Origin: 2-01-FULL-41-26 sp964587505
GTDB taxonomy: Bacteria > Patescibacteriota > Minisyncoccia > 2-02-FULL-40-12 > GWA2-44-9
DNA length: 6,207 nucleotides
Direction: 5' to 3'
Assembly (NCBI GenBank): GCA_964587505.1
Contig: CAZPLD010000036.1
Coordinates: 1-6,207, forward strand
Below are positions 4,042 to 6,207 of the stretch, piece by piece; the first letter of the stretch is position 1; each line of letters opens with the position of its first letter. The position numbers were made by a program, and so were the translations under genes. The notes below the pieces were generated by a model. The model worked only from the letters and a program-made list of their open reading frames with translations. It was not told where the DNA came from and ran no database searches.

Positions 4042-5324
4042 GCCTTTAATCTTTTCTTGACCTCGTCCACTATCTTTTCCAAGGGAATAGTCTCCTGAAT
4101 TCCGGTGTCCATTTCTCTCAAAATTATTGTTTCGTCCAAAGCTTCTTTCTGTCCGAATATCAGGGCAAATTTTACCCCCAGCCGGTTGGCAATCCTCAAC
4201 TGTGATTTTATGCTGTCGCGGCCCAACGATGACTTGGTTTCCACGCCGGACTTTCTGAATGATTCAAAAAGCAGAATGCTTTTTCTTTTTGCCGCTTCCC
4301 CCAACTGAACCAAGAAAACTTTAGGTTTGGGTTTTATTTCCGGAACAGAAACATTTCTCTCTTTAAGCTCAAGGATAATCCTCTCAATCCCTAACGCCCA
4401 TCCGGCTGCCGGGGTCTTGGAGCCGCCCAAAAGCTCAACCAATTTGTCATAGCGTCCTCCGCCGGTTATGGTTGATTGGGAACCGATATTTTCTTCCGGC
4501 AAAATTTCAAACACAGTCCTTGTGTAATAGTCCAGTCCTCGGACTAAATGCGGATTCAATATATACGGCACCTTGGCCTCATCTAAAAATTCCAAAACAT
4601 GCTTGAAGTGCGCATGGCATTCTTCGTCCAAAAAATCCACAAACTGAGGAGCTTCTTTAATAATCTCTTTGCATGCTTCTTCTTTGCAATCAAGCAATCG
4701 TAAAATATTTTCTTTGAATCTGACCTTACAATTGGCGCAAGTTTTCTTAAGACGATTTTTGTAATAATCCTTGAGGGCTTTGAGGTATGCGGGACGGCAG
4801 TTCTGGTCGCCAATGCTGTTTATGTGAACGTTGTATCCTTTCAAGCCCACACTCTCAATTAGTTTGTAGGCCAAGAATATTAATTCTGCGTCTACCGCCT
4901 CGGAACTATCGCCGATAGTCTCAACTCCCAATTGGAAAAACTGCCTGAATCTTCCCTTCTGCGGTTGGTCATGTCTGAACATGGGTCCGCAATAATAAAG
5001 TTTGACTGGATGAGGTTTAACGTTCATTCCATTTTCTATGTATGCCCTTACCATTGCCGGCGTTCCCTCGGGCCTTAAGGTCAAACTATCGCCCCCTTTG
5101 GTTCTTAAGGTATACATCTCTTTCTGAACAATGTCTGTTGTTTCTCCCGTTCCCCTCAAAAATAATTCTGTTGACTCTAAAATCGGCGTTTCTATCCTTT
5201 CAAAACCATAAAACTCCAGCAAATTTTCTGCCTTTTTTAAAATATAACGCCAATACTTCTGGTCTTCCGGAAGTATATCTTGCATGCCTTTCGGCGCTTG
5301 TATGCTTCTTTCTTTTTTAGACAT
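4038..5324 (-). CDS. hisS: Histidyl-tRNA synthetase
   Basis: The 428-residue product has all the landmarks of bacterial HisRS: PKGMQDILPE near the N-terminus, class II motif 1 around TPILESTELFLRGTGE (47-61), motif 2 FRHDQPQKGRFRQF (116-129), the histidine-specific LVRGLDYYT (260-268), GGGRYD (288-293) and motif 3 GWALGIERI (308-316), followed by the anticodon-binding domain (KPKVFLVQLG onward). Cysteines C196, C199, C213 and C218 in the insertion domain could bind zinc. It charges tRNA-His with histidine in the cytoplasm. Motif 2 reads FRHD where many homologues have FR.E. The ATG at 5324 follows the lepB stop by 18 bases without a clear Shine-Dalgarno, and the stop overlaps the HIT gene start. 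Confidence 0.97.
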   Translation of the reverse strand: MSKKERSIQAPKGMQDILPEDQKYWRYILKKAENLLEFYGFERIETPILESTELFLRGTGETTDIVQKEMYTLRTKGGDSLTLRPEGTPAMVRAYIENGMNVKPHPVKLYYCGPMFRHDQPQKGRFRQFFQLGVETIGDSSEAVDAELIFLAYKLIESVGLKGYNVHINSIGDQNCRPAYLKALKDYYKNRLKKTCANCKVRFKENILRLLDCKEEACKEIIKEAPQFVDFLDEECHAHFKHVLEFLDEAKVPYILNPHLVRGLDYYTRTVFEILPEENIGSQSTITGGGRYDKLVELLGGSKTPAAGWALGIERIILELKERNVSVPEIKPKPKVFLVQLGEAAKRKSILLFESFRKSGVETKSSLGRDSIKSQLRIANRLGVKFALIFGQKEALDETIILREMDTGIQETIPLEKIVDEVKKRLKA

Positions 5325-5342
5325 TCTGAAAAATCTGTTGAT

Positions 5343-5936
5343 TTAATAATAATAAACTGGCCGGACCCGAGAAGCTCTCGTAAAAGGCCATGGCCTCAAA
5401 AAAGCTTTGCCGGTTATGAGGGTTCTGTTGACCATGCCCCAGCGCCTTGAGTCGGAACTTTCAAGACGATTATCTCCCAAAACAAAATACTCATTGTCGT
5501 CCAGTTTGACAACAGAATTGCCTAAAGTTTCCTGTTCCGGGGCCAGATAGCTTTCGTCCAGAACAAAGCCCTCTGGTTTATCTTCGTTGTAAATAGTAAC
5601 CGTGTTGTCTTTAATCTCTATGGTTTCGCTCGGAAGCCCGATTATTCGTTTTATGAAAAACTGGGACGGGTCCACAGGATATCGGAAAATGACCACGTCG
5701 CCCCTTTCCGGAGTCGAGAAACGATAACTTATCTCGTTAACTAAAATGTAGTCGCCATCTTCGAAATTCGGCTCCATTGAAGCACCCTTCACGAAAAACG
5801 GCTGAACCAGATAATACCTGATTGGCAGGATTATAGCAAGCGAAATAACGACGACTTTTATAGTCTCCCAGACAAAGGCAAGAACCTCTGACTTTGCGCT
5901 TGGAATTTGCGGTATTTGTGATTCTTCTTCAGGCAT
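5343..5936 (-). CDS. lepB: Signal peptidase I
   Basis: The 197-residue product is a type I (S26 family) signal peptidase. A short N-terminal cytoplasmic tail is followed by one membrane segment (about residues 18-43, VVVISLAIILPIRYYLV). Then come box B with the catalytic serine (GASMEPN, Ser53), box C (GDYILVNEISYRF), box D with the general-base lysine (RGDVVIFRYP and FFIKRIIGLP, Lys96) and box E (GDNRLESSDSRRWG). The active site faces outward and removes signal peptides from secreted proteins. One N-terminal membrane segment is the form usual outside the two-segment E. coli type. The start at 5936 lacks a Shine-Dalgarno but a promoter lies so close that the message should be leaderless. It is the first gene of the run that continues with hisS. 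Confidence 0.96.
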   Translation of the reverse strand: MPEEESQIPQIPSAKSEVLAFVWETIKVVVISLAIILPIRYYLVQPFFVKGASMEPNFEDGDYILVNEISYRFSTPERGDVVIFRYPVDPSQFFIKRIIGLPSETIEIKDNTVTIYNEDKPEGFVLDESYLAPEQETLGNSVVKLDDNEYFVLGDNRLESSDSRRWGMVNRTLITGKAFLRPWPFTRASRVRPVYYY

Positions 5937-5943
5937 ACGCTGT

Positions 5944-5972
5944 ATTTTACTCTATTTTTTTGTTCAATTCAA
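5944..5972 (-). promoter_or_regulatory. Promoter of lepB, predicting a leaderless mRNA
   Basis: On the minus strand TTGAAT (5972-5967) and TAAAAT (5949-5944) are separated by 17 bases. Only seven bases separate the second box from the ATG at 5936, so transcription should begin at or within a base or two of the start codon. This agrees with the lack of a Shine-Dalgarno before lepB. Confidence 0.6.
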
Positions 5973-6207
5973 CTGGGCGCTATATCCCGACTTTTCCCTC
6001 CACCTCATCCCAAATCAGACCGCATAAAACCCTGCTGGGTTTTTGCTCTATCTCGGCTACCCGCCTGCGAACGTTCTTCTTTGGAATGAAGGTGTCGCTC
6101 AATAAGACCAAAGCAACCACTCCCAAAGCGCGCTTTGAGGAAGGAAGCGGGCATGGTGTCCCGAAGGGACGAGCGACTGACGAAGGCAATGAGAACGCTC
6201 GCTGGGC
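5973..6207. other. GC-rich stretch with inverted repeats at the right edge, no recognised gene
   Basis: I recognise no gene here. Inverted repeats are dense: AAAACCC/GGGTTTT with a 4-base loop at 6026-6043 followed by a T run on the plus strand, a 12-base palindrome AAAGCGCGCTTT at 6125-6136, GTCCC/GGGAC with a GAA loop at 6158-6170, and CGAGCG/CGCTCG at 6170-6201. A minus-strand frame stays open from the edge to a TAG at 5980, but its product looks unlike a folded protein, is cut by the hairpin sequences and matches nothing I know. The stretch may be an intergenic repeat element or part of a structured RNA that continues beyond the window. Confidence 0.4.

Noticed and set aside
5980..6189. 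69-residue minus-strand gene at the right edge
   Set aside because: Uses a TTG with no ribosome site, is full of inverted repeats and matches no family I know. Left as an uncertain region.
1..6207. CRISPR array, insertion sequence or group II intron
   Set aside because: There are no regularly spaced repeats, no transposase and no maturase or intron domains. The reverse transcriptase motifs and TR/VR pair fit a DGR only.

Overview
The window most likely comes from a bacterial genome of the Patescibacteria (Candidate Phyla Radiation) type. The genes are compact, AT-leaning and tightly packed, read with the standard code (TAA, TAG and TGA all used as stops). They form a housekeeping set interrupted by a diversity-generating retroelement (DGR), a combination common in that radiation. 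The lineage is an inference; no rRNA or other lineage marker is present.

Right half, minus strand, read right to left: lepB (signal peptidase I), hisS (histidyl-tRNA synthetase), a HIT-family hydrolase, rpsU (ribosomal protein bS21) and yqeY. The joins are 18 bp, a 4-bp ATGA overlap, about 35 bp with a good Shine-Dalgarno site, and 1 bp, so this looks like one or two operons. lepB has a promoter so close that its mRNA should be nearly leaderless. At the right edge (5937-6207) I find no recognisable gene, only GC-rich inverted repeats. yqeY is followed by a tRNA-like element with a collapsed D-arm and then a strong bidirectional terminator.

Left half: a DGR lies between yqeY and ybeY. Its parts are a GC-rich target gene (1938-2543, minus) with its own consensus promoter and a structured leader; a variable repeat (VR, 1950-2056) at the 3' end of that gene; a 12-bp hairpin just beyond it; a template repeat (TR, 1549-1655, minus); an Avd accessory protein (1188-1535) on the opposite strand; and a DGR reverse transcriptase (184-1113, minus). 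The reverse transcriptase stop overlaps the start of ybeY (TGATG), and ybeY runs off the left edge. TR and VR are both 107 bp and differ at 18 positions. Every difference falls on a TR adenine, with none at C, G or T, which is the signature of adenine-specific mutagenic homing and says this element has been active.

How the parts should work (known from the DGR family): TR RNA is copied by the reverse transcriptase with Avd, adenines are randomised, and the cDNA replaces VR, changing up to 12 codons near the C-terminus of the target protein. Unusual points are the inverted avd, an 11-base C tract that breaks the frame between an ATG and the body of avd, the short TR-to-terminator distance, and the structured leader of the target gene.
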